Shown: piece after piece, positions 6,939 through 14,473 of the stretch | How positions within the stretch are numbered: the stretch's first letter is position 1 | How the letters are laid out: each line of letters starts with the position of its first letter | NCBI GenBank assembly: GCA_049609325.1 | Contig: JBMYYK010000041.1 | Coordinates: forward strand, 1 to 16,684 | Direction: 5' to 3' | Origin: GCA-2733415 sp049609325 | Lineage (GTDB): Bacteria > Bacteroidota > Bacteroidia > Flavobacteriales > Flavobacteriaceae | DNA: 16,684 bases | Program-made: the position numbers and the translations under genes | Notes under the pieces: generated by a model | Seen by the model: the letters and a program-made list of their open reading frames with translations, nothing else | Database searches by the model: none | What the model was told of the DNA's origin: nothing

Positions 6939-8432
6939 ATGTCGTTAAAATCGTTATTAGCGTTACCTTTTGCTTTAAGAGTAAAAAAAAGAATAGATAA
7001 ATGGGCTTCCAAGCCTATAGCTACGCAAGAGCAGGTATTTCAAGACTTAATAAGTACAGCCATACCAACAGAGTTTGGTAAAGACCATGATTTCTTAAGT
7101 ATTAATGGTCATGAAGATTTTGTTAAACGAGTTCCTATTAGAGACTATGAGCAACTAAGACCATATGTAGATAGGGTTGTTGCTGGAGAGGCTCATATTT
7201 TGTGGCCTAATAAACCGTTGTATTTTGCAAAAACATCAGGAACTACCTCTGGAGCAAAATACATTCCAATTACAAAAGAATCAATGCCTACACATATTGC
7301 TAACGCAAGGAATGCAATTATGTGTTATATAGCAGAAACTAGAAACACAAAATTTGTTGACGGTAAGATGATTTTCTTGCAAGGAAGTCCTGTGTTGTCT
7401 GAGCAAAATGGAGTTAAATTAGGTAGGTTGTCAGGAATAGTTGCGCATTATGTGCCTAAATATTTATTAAAAAACAGATTGCCAAGTTGGGAAACCAACT
7501 GTATTGAAGATTGGGAAACTAAAGTAAATGCTATAGTAGAAGAAACGGTAACAGAAAACATGTCTGTCATTTCAGGTATTCCGTCATGGGTGCAAATGTA
7601 TTTTGAAAAGCTTGTAGAAAAAACCCAGACTCCTGTTGGAGAGTTGTTTAAAAACTTCAATTTGTTCATATATGGGGGGGTTAATTACGAACCGTATAGA
7701 AATAAGTTTGAAAAATTAATTGGACGAAAAGTAGATAGTATAGAGTTGTATCCGGCTTCAGAAGGGTTTTTTGCATTCCAAGATTCTCAAACAGAAAACG
7801 GGATGTTACTGCAGTTAAATTCTGGTATTTTCTATGAATTTATAAAAGTATCAGATTTTTCTAATGACAATCCTACTCGATTAACGTTAAAAGATGTTGA
7901 AATAGGAGTTAATTATGTGATGATTATTTCCACAACAGCAGGATTGTGGGCATACAACATAGGGGATACGGTACAATTTACATCTACACAACCTTATAGA
8001 GTCATTGTATCGGGTAGAATTAAGCATTTTATTTCAGCATTTGGTGAACATGTTATAGGAAAAGAAGTAGAGCAGGCTTTACAAGTAGCTGTAGAAGGTA
8101 CGGAGGTCAGGATTAATGAATTTACTGTGGCACCACAGATAACTCCAAAAGAAGGCTTACCTTACCATGAGTGGTTTATAGAGTTTGAAAATGAGCCAGA
8201 AGATATGAATGCATTTTCTAACAAAATAGATGTAGCATTACAAGAGCAAAACACCTATTATTTTGATTTGATTGACGGTAAGGTGTTGCGCCCACTTGTG
8301 ATCACTAAAATTACAACTAACGGATTTCAAAATTACATGAAATCAATAGGTAAGTTAGGGGGGCAAAACAAACTGCCAAGATTGTCTGATAATAGGAGTA
8401 TTGCAGATAAACTATCTAAATTCTGCATTTAA
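6939..8432 (+). CDS. GH3 (auxin-responsive promoter) family acyl-adenylate/amido-synthetase-like protein
   Basis: 497 residues from ATG 6939; an in-frame TTG at 6927 lies inside the M23 gene and is rejected. The fold is that of the adenylate-forming (ANL) superfamily. The phosphate-binding loop TSGTTSGAKYIP is at 99-110, YPASEG at 271-276, a GD pair at 342-343 and GRIKHF (hinge to the C-terminal lid) at 359-364. GGQNKLPRL near the C-terminus resembles the conserved QxKxPR of the family. Plant GH3 enzymes join amino acids to jasmonate, auxin or benzoates; the substrate of bacterial members is, as far as I know, undetermined. No signal peptide is evident, so it should be cytoplasmic. All catalytic motifs look intact. 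It sits between a peptidoglycan peptidase and a gene of unknown function, which may hint at an envelope or small-molecule conjugation role (inference). Confidence 0.9.
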   Translation: MSLKSLLALPFALRVKKRIDKWASKPIATQEQVFQDLISTAIPTEFGKDHDFLSINGHEDFVKRVPIRDYEQLRPYVDRVVAGEAHILWPNKPLYFAKTSGTTSGAKYIPITKESMPTHIANARNAIMCYIAETRNTKFVDGKMIFLQGSPVLSEQNGVKLGRLSGIVAHYVPKYLLKNRLPSWETNCIEDWETKVNAIVEETVTENMSVISGIPSWVQMYFEKLVEKTQTPVGELFKNFNLFIYGGVNYEPYRNKFEKLIGRKVDSIELYPASEGFFAFQDSQTENGMLLQLNSGIFYEFIKVSDFSNDNPTRLTLKDVEIGVNYVMIISTTAGLWAYNIGDTVQFTSTQPYRVIVSGRIKHFISAFGEHVIGKEVEQALQVAVEGTEVRINEFTVAPQITPKEGLPYHEWFIEFENEPEDMNAFSNKIDVALQEQNTYYFDLIDGKVLRPLVITKITTNGFQNYMKSIGKLGGQNKLPRLSDNRSIADKLSKFCI

Positions 8433-8444
8433 CAATGGAAATCT

Positions 8445-8452
8445 TATATTTG
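8445..8452 (+). promoter_or_regulatory. Probable -7 element upstream of the 550-residue unknown gene
   Basis: TATATTTG fits TAnnTTTG and lies 16 bases before ATG 8469, in the only gap (36 bases) on the plus strand between the M23 gene and the right end of the window. It predicts a leader of about 10 bases. No good TTTG -33 element is seen at the expected distance, so support is moderate. It could drive the unknown gene and the polysaccharide genes behind it. Confidence 0.45.
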
Positions 8453-8468
8453 TTTACAATTATCAAAT

Positions 8469-10121
8469 ATGAGTATAACCAAACAAGATATCGTAAGAAC
8501 ACGAGCGCAAGAAAGCTCTAACGCTATTGAGCGTTTGTATGTTACCATGCGTCATTTGTTTAATAGAGGGTTTTATAAACCCATGGGAGTTTCTGGCGAA
8601 ACATTGCGTGAAGCTTTGTTGCAGTTACAACCAGAAATATATGGGACAATAGCAGAAGAAAAGGTAGAGTTGAACGGTCTTAAGTATGTTATTGACAGAT
8701 TGCCTATTGGTATTGAAGAATGTAGGTTTATTAATTTAACTTCTGATGAAGGCTATTCTAAATCACATTTTGAAGTCATTATTCCTTCCAAAAGACGACG
8801 CAATTGTTACAGAATAGATGCTGAACAGATGAATATTGAAATCACAAGAGGTCGTTCAGAAATTTATGATATTCTTACGCATTTGACATTCCTGTTTTTA
8901 GAATCACAGAAACTAATGAAAAGAGTGGTTATTGGTGATGATGGTGAGCTGAAAAGAGATTGGTTAAAGTTAGAAAAAGCAGTTAATAGCACCAAAAAGC
9001 TTAGCGTAAAAGAACGAGAAATAACCCTCACCCATACGGCTAATATTTTAGGAAGAACATTTGCCGAAGTTACCAATGTTTATGATGATTATGCCACACC
9101 TAAAAATCCTGACAGGTTTTTAAGTTTAATATACTGGTTAGGTAAGTTAGCCATTGAAGAAGAAACGGGAGGTCAGAAACGTGTAGTAACATTTTCTCCA
9201 GTGTTAAGAGAACGCATTGGGCATCATATACACGGAGAGGTTTGGGCAAATAATATTAAAGAAACTTTATTAAAAAAGGAGCTTTTAAACAAACCAATTC
9301 ATGTGATAAGTGCTAACATGCATAGTGTGATGAACACATTGTTTGTGCCAAAGGCGTTAAAATCGGAGTTGAAAAACAGTACAGATTTTGAAATTTATGA
9401 AGCTTTAAGTGATAATAAAAACAATGCATTGCGCAATAAAGTGTCTAAAACTGCGTTGGAAAACGGAATGCTTTATTTGGAAGATACTTCAGGTACAAAT
9501 ATTAATGTGCAAATTTTTGATATGTCAAAAATTGATGCGTCAAGAGATGAGGTAATTATTGTTATGGATTACGCGTTTGGTGAGCAAGCATATGAAACTA
9601 TTGATGAACTCCTCAAGCCTTATAAGTACAACAACGAGTTGATTCGTTTAGATGTACAGTCGCTGTCAATTATGGGTAAAGCTGGTATTTTAGAAGGAGG
9701 AAAAGGCGATGTGATGATTCCTTCTGCTCATATTTTTGAGGGCACAGCAGATAACTATCCATTTGACAATGAGTTGTCTTTAGAAGATTTTAAAGATGAT
9801 GACATTAAGGTAGTTGAAGGAGCAATGATTACGGTTTTAGGGACATCATTACAGAATAAAGATATATTGAAATTCTTTTATGAATCTACATGGAATGTGA
9901 TAGGTTTAGAAATGGAAGGCGCTCACTATCAGAAAGCCATTCAATCAGCCTCTAAAGTTAGGGGGAGTATTTCAAAAGATGTCAAGGTTAGGTATGCTTA
10001 TTATGCCTCAGATAATCCGTTAGAGACAGGAAGTACTTTAGCATCAGGCGGACTAGGAACTACAGGTGTAAAGCCAACATATATTATTACACAACAGATA
10101 CTAAAACAAATATTAAACTAA
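8469..10121 (+). CDS. Protein of unknown function (DUF6909-like), C-terminal half resembling nucleoside phosphorylase/nucleosidase
   Basis: 550 residues, no signal peptide or membrane segment, so probably cytoplasmic. From memory it resembles a Bacteroidota-restricted family named DUF6909, but I cannot confirm the name. The N-terminal half (about 1-270) is mostly helical with conserved-looking basic stretches (PSKRRRNCYR, 106-115). The C-terminal half shows three features in the order seen in the PNP/UDP phosphorylase superfamily: a glycine-rich GKAGILEGGKGDVMIP (403-418); GLEMEGAHYQKA (479-490), which resembles the MEG(A/T) substrate-binding motif of MTA/SAH nucleosidase and AMP nucleosidase; and YYASDNPL (511-518) with an SD pair where those enzymes have the catalytic Asp. 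Activity on a nucleoside or nucleotide is inferred, not shown. It has its own probable promoter and is followed 9 bases later by the polysaccharide chain-length gene. Confidence 0.85.
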   Translation: MSITKQDIVRTRAQESSNAIERLYVTMRHLFNRGFYKPMGVSGETLREALLQLQPEIYGTIAEEKVELNGLKYVIDRLPIGIEECRFINLTSDEGYSKSHFEVIIPSKRRRNCYRIDAEQMNIEITRGRSEIYDILTHLTFLFLESQKLMKRVVIGDDGELKRDWLKLEKAVNSTKKLSVKEREITLTHTANILGRTFAEVTNVYDDYATPKNPDRFLSLIYWLGKLAIEEETGGQKRVVTFSPVLRERIGHHIHGEVWANNIKETLLKKELLNKPIHVISANMHSVMNTLFVPKALKSELKNSTDFEIYEALSDNKNNALRNKVSKTALENGMLYLEDTSGTNINVQIFDMSKIDASRDEVIIVMDYAFGEQAYETIDELLKPYKYNNELIRLDVQSLSIMGKAGILEGGKGDVMIPSAHIFEGTADNYPFDNELSLEDFKDDDIKVVEGAMITVLGTSLQNKDILKFFYESTWNVIGLEMEGAHYQKAIQSASKVRGSISKDVKVRYAYYASDNPLETGSTLASGGLGTTGVKPTYIITQQILKQILN

Positions 10122-10130
10122 CAACTACAA

Positions 10131-11183
10131 ATGAGTAACAATACAGAAAAGAATACTTCAGAAGAAATAGATTTATTGCAATTATTTGGGTTTTTTGAGA
10201 GTAAACTGAAAAGCTTTTTTAGATTAATATTTAAAGGTTTCAAATCAATTTTTGATGTAATTATTGTTTTTTTACAAGTATTACAGCAGCATTTTATAAA
10301 AATATCTATAGCTGTTATTGTTGCTTTTGGGATTGGAGTGGCCTATGATATGTATCAACCTAAAGTGTATGCTTCAAAAATGATTGTTAAACCCTTGTTT
10401 GATAGTAAATATCAGTTAGTAACCAATATTAAGTATTATAACGAGTTGGTTAAAAATCAAAAGCACGAAGAACTATCATCAATTTTTGATTTAAGCTTAG
10501 AAGAAACTAAAAGTTTATGCAGTTTTGAAATTCAAGATGGCCCAGAAAGTGAAAAAGCCAAAACAAGACTTTATGATGAGTTTATGAAGTCTCTAGATTC
10601 TGCTGCTGCTGCTACAGTTAATTATGATAGGTTTGTAGAAAATATTACAATTTATGATGCGTCGTTATATGAAATAGAAGTCAAGTCTTCTATTAATGAT
10701 GTGTTTGGAAAACTTTCAAAAGGGTTTAAAAAAACATTTAGATCAAATGTATACTCAGAAGATAATAAACGTAAAAAAGACACTTTATACAAACTTCAAA
10801 AAGAGTCTATTGAAAAATCGTTAAAAGATATTGATGCGTTAAAAGAGGTGTATATTAAAGAGTTATCAAAAGATAAAAATCAAAAGATTGAAATTTTAGG
10901 GTCTACTGCGTTGAAGTTAATGGATGAGCAGCAAAGAACTAAAGAATTTGAAATGTTACAATTGCAAATTGCTGAACAGAAAAAATTAACCACGTTACAA
11001 GAAGATGCTATTAAAGAGAATCAGTTGTTTGAAGTTGTATCAGATTTTCAATTAATAGGTTCAGTAAATGGAGGACTTTTTAGTAAGATGAAAATTGTAT
11101 CACCAATAGTGATGTTTGTATTAATGATGGTGTTAATTTTTGGTTTAAAATTGAATAAATTTATTGCAAACTATAATAAGTAA
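10131..11183 (+). CDS. Wzz/chain-length-determinant-like polysaccharide co-polymerase
   Basis: 350 residues with the layout of polysaccharide co-polymerases: a transmembrane helix at about 54-72, a large extracytoplasmic part with long charged helices likely to form coiled coil (about 210-300), and a second transmembrane helix at about 321-340. The short C-terminal tail is cytoplasmic, and no kinase domain follows. Such proteins set O-antigen or capsule chain length together with the Wzy polymerase. A further hydrophobic and amphipathic segment (about 28-50) precedes the first helix. The proline-rich motif normally found before the second helix is not evident (only P325). Identity rests on topology and on the location at the head of sugar-nucleotide genes. 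The gene follows the unknown 550-residue gene by 9 bases and precedes rfbB by 8. Confidence 0.75.
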   Translation: MSNNTEKNTSEEIDLLQLFGFFESKLKSFFRLIFKGFKSIFDVIIVFLQVLQQHFIKISIAVIVAFGIGVAYDMYQPKVYASKMIVKPLFDSKYQLVTNIKYYNELVKNQKHEELSSIFDLSLEETKSLCSFEIQDGPESEKAKTRLYDEFMKSLDSAAAATVNYDRFVENITIYDASLYEIEVKSSINDVFGKLSKGFKKTFRSNVYSEDNKRKKDTLYKLQKESIEKSLKDIDALKEVYIKELSKDKNQKIEILGSTALKLMDEQQRTKEFEMLQLQIAEQKKLTTLQEDAIKENQLFEVVSDFQLIGSVNGGLFSKMKIVSPIVMFVLMMVLIFGLKLNKFIANYNK

Positions 11184-11191
11184 GGCTTAAG

Positions 11192-12205
11192 ATGAAGAGG
11201 ATATTAGTGACTGGTGGTGCAGGATTTATAGGATCTAATTTTATAGAACATATATTGCTTAATGATGATGTTGAGGTGTATAATTTAGATAAGCTCACTT
11301 ATGCCGGTAATTTAGACAACTTAAAATCTGTTGAAGAGAATGCACGTTATCATTTTATAAAAGGAGATATATGTGATAGAACTACGGTAGAAACAATATT
11401 TTCTAAGCATGATATCACCGATGTTATCCATTTTGCAGCAGAATCACATGTAGATAATTCTATAAAAAATCCAGGAGCGTTTATCGATACTAATATTGTA
11501 GGAAGTTTTAATTTATTAGATGTAGCCTATAAAGCATGGATGGAAGGACCAAGTAAGGTTAAACCAGCATATACTACATCAAGATTTTTACATGTATCTA
11601 CAGATGAGGTGTATGGAACTTTAGGCGAAGACGGCTTGTTTTCTGAAAACACGCCATATGCTCCAAATAGTCCTTATAGCGCTTCAAAAGCCGCCTCAGA
11701 TTTTATAGTGCGCAGTTATTTCCATACTTATGGGATGAATGTGGTGACTACCAATTGCTCTAATAATTATGGGCCAAACCAACATGATGAAAAACTGATT
11801 CCAACAATCATACGAAAATGCTTGTCGGAAGACAATATTCCAATTTATGGAGACGGCTTAAATATCCGTGACTGGTTGTATGTGTTAGACCATTGTAAAG
11901 GAATTGAATTGGCATTTAACAAAGGAGTTTCAGGAGAAACCTATAATATTGGAGGTCGTAATGAGCGTACAAACATATATATAGTTGATACCATTTGTGA
12001 CATTTTAGATAAAAAAATACCAAGAGGTAACGGCGCCTCATATAAAGAGCTAAAAAGTTTTGTTGAAGATAGAGCAGGTCATGATTTCAGATACGCCATT
12101 GATGCGTCAAAGATAGAGAATGAATTAGGGTGGAAAGCAGATGAAAACTTTGAATCGGGTATTATGAAAACTGTTGCTTGGTACATCAATAAATACAAAA
12201 AATAA
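11192..12205 (+). CDS. rfbB: dTDP-glucose 4,6-dehydratase
   Basis: 337 residues, short-chain dehydrogenase/reductase (extended) fold. Converts dTDP-D-glucose to dTDP-4-dehydro-6-deoxy-D-glucose, the second step of dTDP-L-rhamnose synthesis. The NAD-binding TGGAGFIG is at 7-14. Catalytic STDEVYG (136-142) supplies T137, D138 and E139, and Y162/K166 form the YxxxK pair in YSASK. NNYGPNQ and RDWLYVLDH segments typical of RmlB are also present. Length is near the family norm of 340-360. ATG 11192 is 8 bases after the chain-length gene, and the stop is 2 bases before rfbA. Confidence 0.97.
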   Translation: MKRILVTGGAGFIGSNFIEHILLNDDVEVYNLDKLTYAGNLDNLKSVEENARYHFIKGDICDRTTVETIFSKHDITDVIHFAAESHVDNSIKNPGAFIDTNIVGSFNLLDVAYKAWMEGPSKVKPAYTTSRFLHVSTDEVYGTLGEDGLFSENTPYAPNSPYSASKAASDFIVRSYFHTYGMNVVTTNCSNNYGPNQHDEKLIPTIIRKCLSEDNIPIYGDGLNIRDWLYVLDHCKGIELAFNKGVSGETYNIGGRNERTNIYIVDTICDILDKKIPRGNGASYKELKSFVEDRAGHDFRYAIDASKIENELGWKADENFESGIMKTVAWYINKYKK

Positions 12206-12207
12206 AG

Positions 12208-13071
12208 ATGAAAGGAATCATATTAGCAGGAGGGTCAGGAACACGTTTACACCCGTTAACTCTATCGGTAAGTAAACAATTGATGCCAATTTTTGATAAA
12301 CCGATGATTTATTATCCGTTATCAACATTAATTGATTCAGGAATACGAGAGATTTTAATTATCTCGACCCCTCAAGATTTGCCATTGTTTGAAAAACTAT
12401 TAGGTGATGGGTCTAAGTTAGGTTGTCAGTTTGAATATGCTATTCAGGAACATCCAAACGGTTTAGCTGAAGCTTTTATTATTGGAGCAGATTTTATTGG
12501 TAATGATAAAGTAGCCTTAATTTTAGGCGACAATATATTTTATGGTACCGGATTAGGAGAATTGTTAAAAGCCAATAATAACCCTGATGGCGGTATAGTT
12601 TACGCGTATCATGTGCATGACCCAGAGCGTTATGGTGTGGTAGATTTTGATGAAGACGGAAAGGTAAAATCTATTGAAGAAAAACCTGAACATCCAAAAT
12701 CAAATTTTGCAGTGCCAGGTATTTATTTTTATGATAATGATGTTGTTGATATTGCAAAAAATATTAAACCAAGCCATAGAGGAGAACTGGAAATTACAGA
12801 TGTAAATAAAGAGTACTTAAAACGAGGTAAATTACAAGTAAGCATCTTAGATAAAGGTACAGCTTGGTTAGATACTGGAACTTTCACGTCCTTAATGCAG
12901 GCCTCTCAATTTGTGCAAGTCATAGAAGAACGCCAAGGTTTAAAAATAGGTGCTATTGAAGAAGCAGCTTATAGACAAGGATTTATTACCAAGGAAGAAT
13001 TAAAAACCTTAGCTACACCATTATTAAAAAGTGGATACGGAAAACACCTAATTAGTATTATTGGAGGATAA
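12208..13071 (+). CDS. rfbA: Glucose-1-phosphate thymidylyltransferase
   Basis: 287 residues. Makes dTDP-glucose from glucose-1-phosphate and dTTP, the first step of the rhamnose pathway. The nucleotide-binding GGSGTRLHPLT is at 8-18, followed by SKQLMPIFDKPMIYYP (22-37). The metal-binding GDNIFYG starts at 107 (D108), and a WLDTGT segment in the C-terminal half carries the second conserved Asp. Length and motifs match the RmlA short form. The stop codon TAA shares its last A with the ATG of rfbC, so translation is probably coupled. Confidence 0.97.
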   Translation: MKGIILAGGSGTRLHPLTLSVSKQLMPIFDKPMIYYPLSTLIDSGIREILIISTPQDLPLFEKLLGDGSKLGCQFEYAIQEHPNGLAEAFIIGADFIGNDKVALILGDNIFYGTGLGELLKANNNPDGGIVYAYHVHDPERYGVVDFDEDGKVKSIEEKPEHPKSNFAVPGIYFYDNDVVDIAKNIKPSHRGELEITDVNKEYLKRGKLQVSILDKGTAWLDTGTFTSLMQASQFVQVIEERQGLKIGAIEEAAYRQGFITKEELKTLATPLLKSGYGKHLISIIGG

Positions 13072-13613
13072 TGAATGTAGTAGAAACAAAGTTTGATAAT
13101 TGTTTTATTATTGAGCCACGTGTGTTTGACGATGGTAGAGGGTATTTTTTTGAAAGCTATAACAAAACTAGTTTTGATAAGGCAGTTGGTACAGATGTCA
13201 ATTTTGTACAAGACAATGAATCGTTTTCCGCCAAAGGAGTGCTACGCGGATTACATTTTCAAAAAGGCGATTACGCTCAGGCAAAATTGGTAAGAGTTAC
13301 TCATGGTGAGGTTCTTGATGTTGTAGTAGACTTAAGGCCAAACTCTAATACATTTTTACAAGTAGAAACCGTGGTGTTATCTTCTGTAAATAAAAAGCAA
13401 TTATTTGTGCCAAGAGGATTTGCACATGGGTTTATTGTATTAACAGATTCTGCAGTGTTTAATTATAAGTGTGATAATTATTATAACAAAGCATCAGAGG
13501 GAGGTATTATATATAATGACCCGACATTAAATATTGATTGGATTTTAGACTCGAAAGAGTTTATTGTATCAGAAAAAGACACTAAATTGCCAACCGTTAA
13601 AGAATTGTTCTAG
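13071..13613 (+). CDS. rfbC: dTDP-4-dehydrorhamnose 3,5-epimerase
   Basis: 180-residue cupin enzyme that epimerises C3 and C5 of dTDP-4-dehydro-6-deoxy-glucose, the third step of the rhamnose pathway. RGLHFQ (59-64) carries the catalytic base H62, K72 is in the next strand, and Y132 sits in FNYKC where the catalytic acid is expected. GFAHGF (116-121) and D170 match conserved positions. Length is standard. It starts at ATG 13071 within the TAATG overlap with rfbA and ends in TAG immediately followed by the rfbD GTG. Confidence 0.97.
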   Translation: MNVVETKFDNCFIIEPRVFDDGRGYFFESYNKTSFDKAVGTDVNFVQDNESFSAKGVLRGLHFQKGDYAQAKLVRVTHGEVLDVVVDLRPNSNTFLQVETVVLSSVNKKQLFVPRGFAHGFIVLTDSAVFNYKCDNYYNKASEGGIIYNDPTLNIDWILDSKEFIVSEKDTKLPTVKELF

Positions 13614-14471
13614 GTGAAACAAGTATTGGTAACAGGTGTAAATGGGCAATTAGGGCAATATTTGAAGGAGCTTTCAGAAGTTAACTCAGATATTAAATTT
13701 ACATTTTTAGGGTCTCATGAACTCGATATTACTAATCAGACAAATGTTAAACGGCTCTTTGAAAATAATGATTTTGATTACTGCATAAATTGTGCAGCGT
13801 ATACTGCAGTTGATGCAGCCGAGGGAAATTTAGAAAAAGCATACAAGGTAAATGTAGATGGTGTGGTTAATTTAGTGAATGCCTGTAAGCAAAGCGAAAC
13901 CGTTTTAATCCATATATCCACTGATTTTGTGTTTGATGGCAACACGCCTGAACCATATACAGAAACAGATGCAACATACCCATTATCTGTTTATGGTCAA
14001 ACCAAATTAGAAGGAGAGGAAAGAATAAAAGCAATTCTAGACAACTACTTTATATTTAGAACATCATGGTTGTATTCAGAATATGGTAATAACTTTATGA
14101 AAACGATGTTGAGGTTAGGGCAAGAACGTACAGAACTAAGTGTGGTTGGCGATCAAATAGGAACACCAACTTATGCTAAAGATTTAGCACAAGTTATATT
14201 AAAAGTAGTTACGGAAGATAATGAAGAATATGGCATATACCATTATTCAAATGAAGGAGAAGTGAGTTGGTATGATTTCGCAAAAGAGATTTTTAGTCTT
14301 GCAAATTGTAATGTGAGGCTTAATAAAATTACAACGTCAGAATATCCAACATCAGCGAAGCGACCGCAATATAGTGTGTTAAGTAAAGACAAGATTGTAA
14401 GTAAAATAAATGTAAAAATTCCGAACTGGAAGGACAGCCTAAAACAGGCTTTAGAACATATAAAAAAATAA
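13614..14471 (+). CDS. rfbD: dTDP-4-dehydrorhamnose reductase
   Basis: 285 residues, extended SDR fold. Reduces dTDP-4-dehydro-L-rhamnose to dTDP-L-rhamnose, the final step. The cofactor loop GVNGQLG is at 8-14, CAAYTAVD at 60-67, STDFVFDG at 102-109, and Y127/K131 form the YxxxK pair in YGQTK. The start is GTG at 13614, directly abutting the rfbC stop codon with no gap. It gives the standard N-terminus MKQVLVTG, and no ATG is nearby, so it probably depends on coupling to rfbC. The stop is 2 bases before the dehydrogenase gene. Confidence 0.96.
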   Translation: MKQVLVTGVNGQLGQYLKELSEVNSDIKFTFLGSHELDITNQTNVKRLFENNDFDYCINCAAYTAVDAAEGNLEKAYKVNVDGVVNLVNACKQSETVLIHISTDFVFDGNTPEPYTETDATYPLSVYGQTKLEGEERIKAILDNYFIFRTSWLYSEYGNNFMKTMLRLGQERTELSVVGDQIGTPTYAKDLAQVILKVVTEDNEEYGIYHYSNEGEVSWYDFAKEIFSLANCNVRLNKITTSEYPTSAKRPQYSVLSKDKIVSKINVKIPNWKDSLKQALEHIKK

Positions 14472-14473
14472 AT

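Noticed and set aside
10602..10613. Four GCT triplets as a variable microsatellite
   Set aside because: They encode Ala-Ala-Ala-Ala in frame and are too short to expect high variability.
13063..13067. GGAGG before the rfbC ATG as a strong Shine-Dalgarno site
   Set aside because: It encodes the C-terminal Gly-Gly of RfbA, lies only 3 bases from the ATG, and such sites are not generally used in Bacteroidota.
13093..13293. 66-residue frame inside rfbC
   Set aside because: It overlaps rfbC in another frame and has no motif or start signal.
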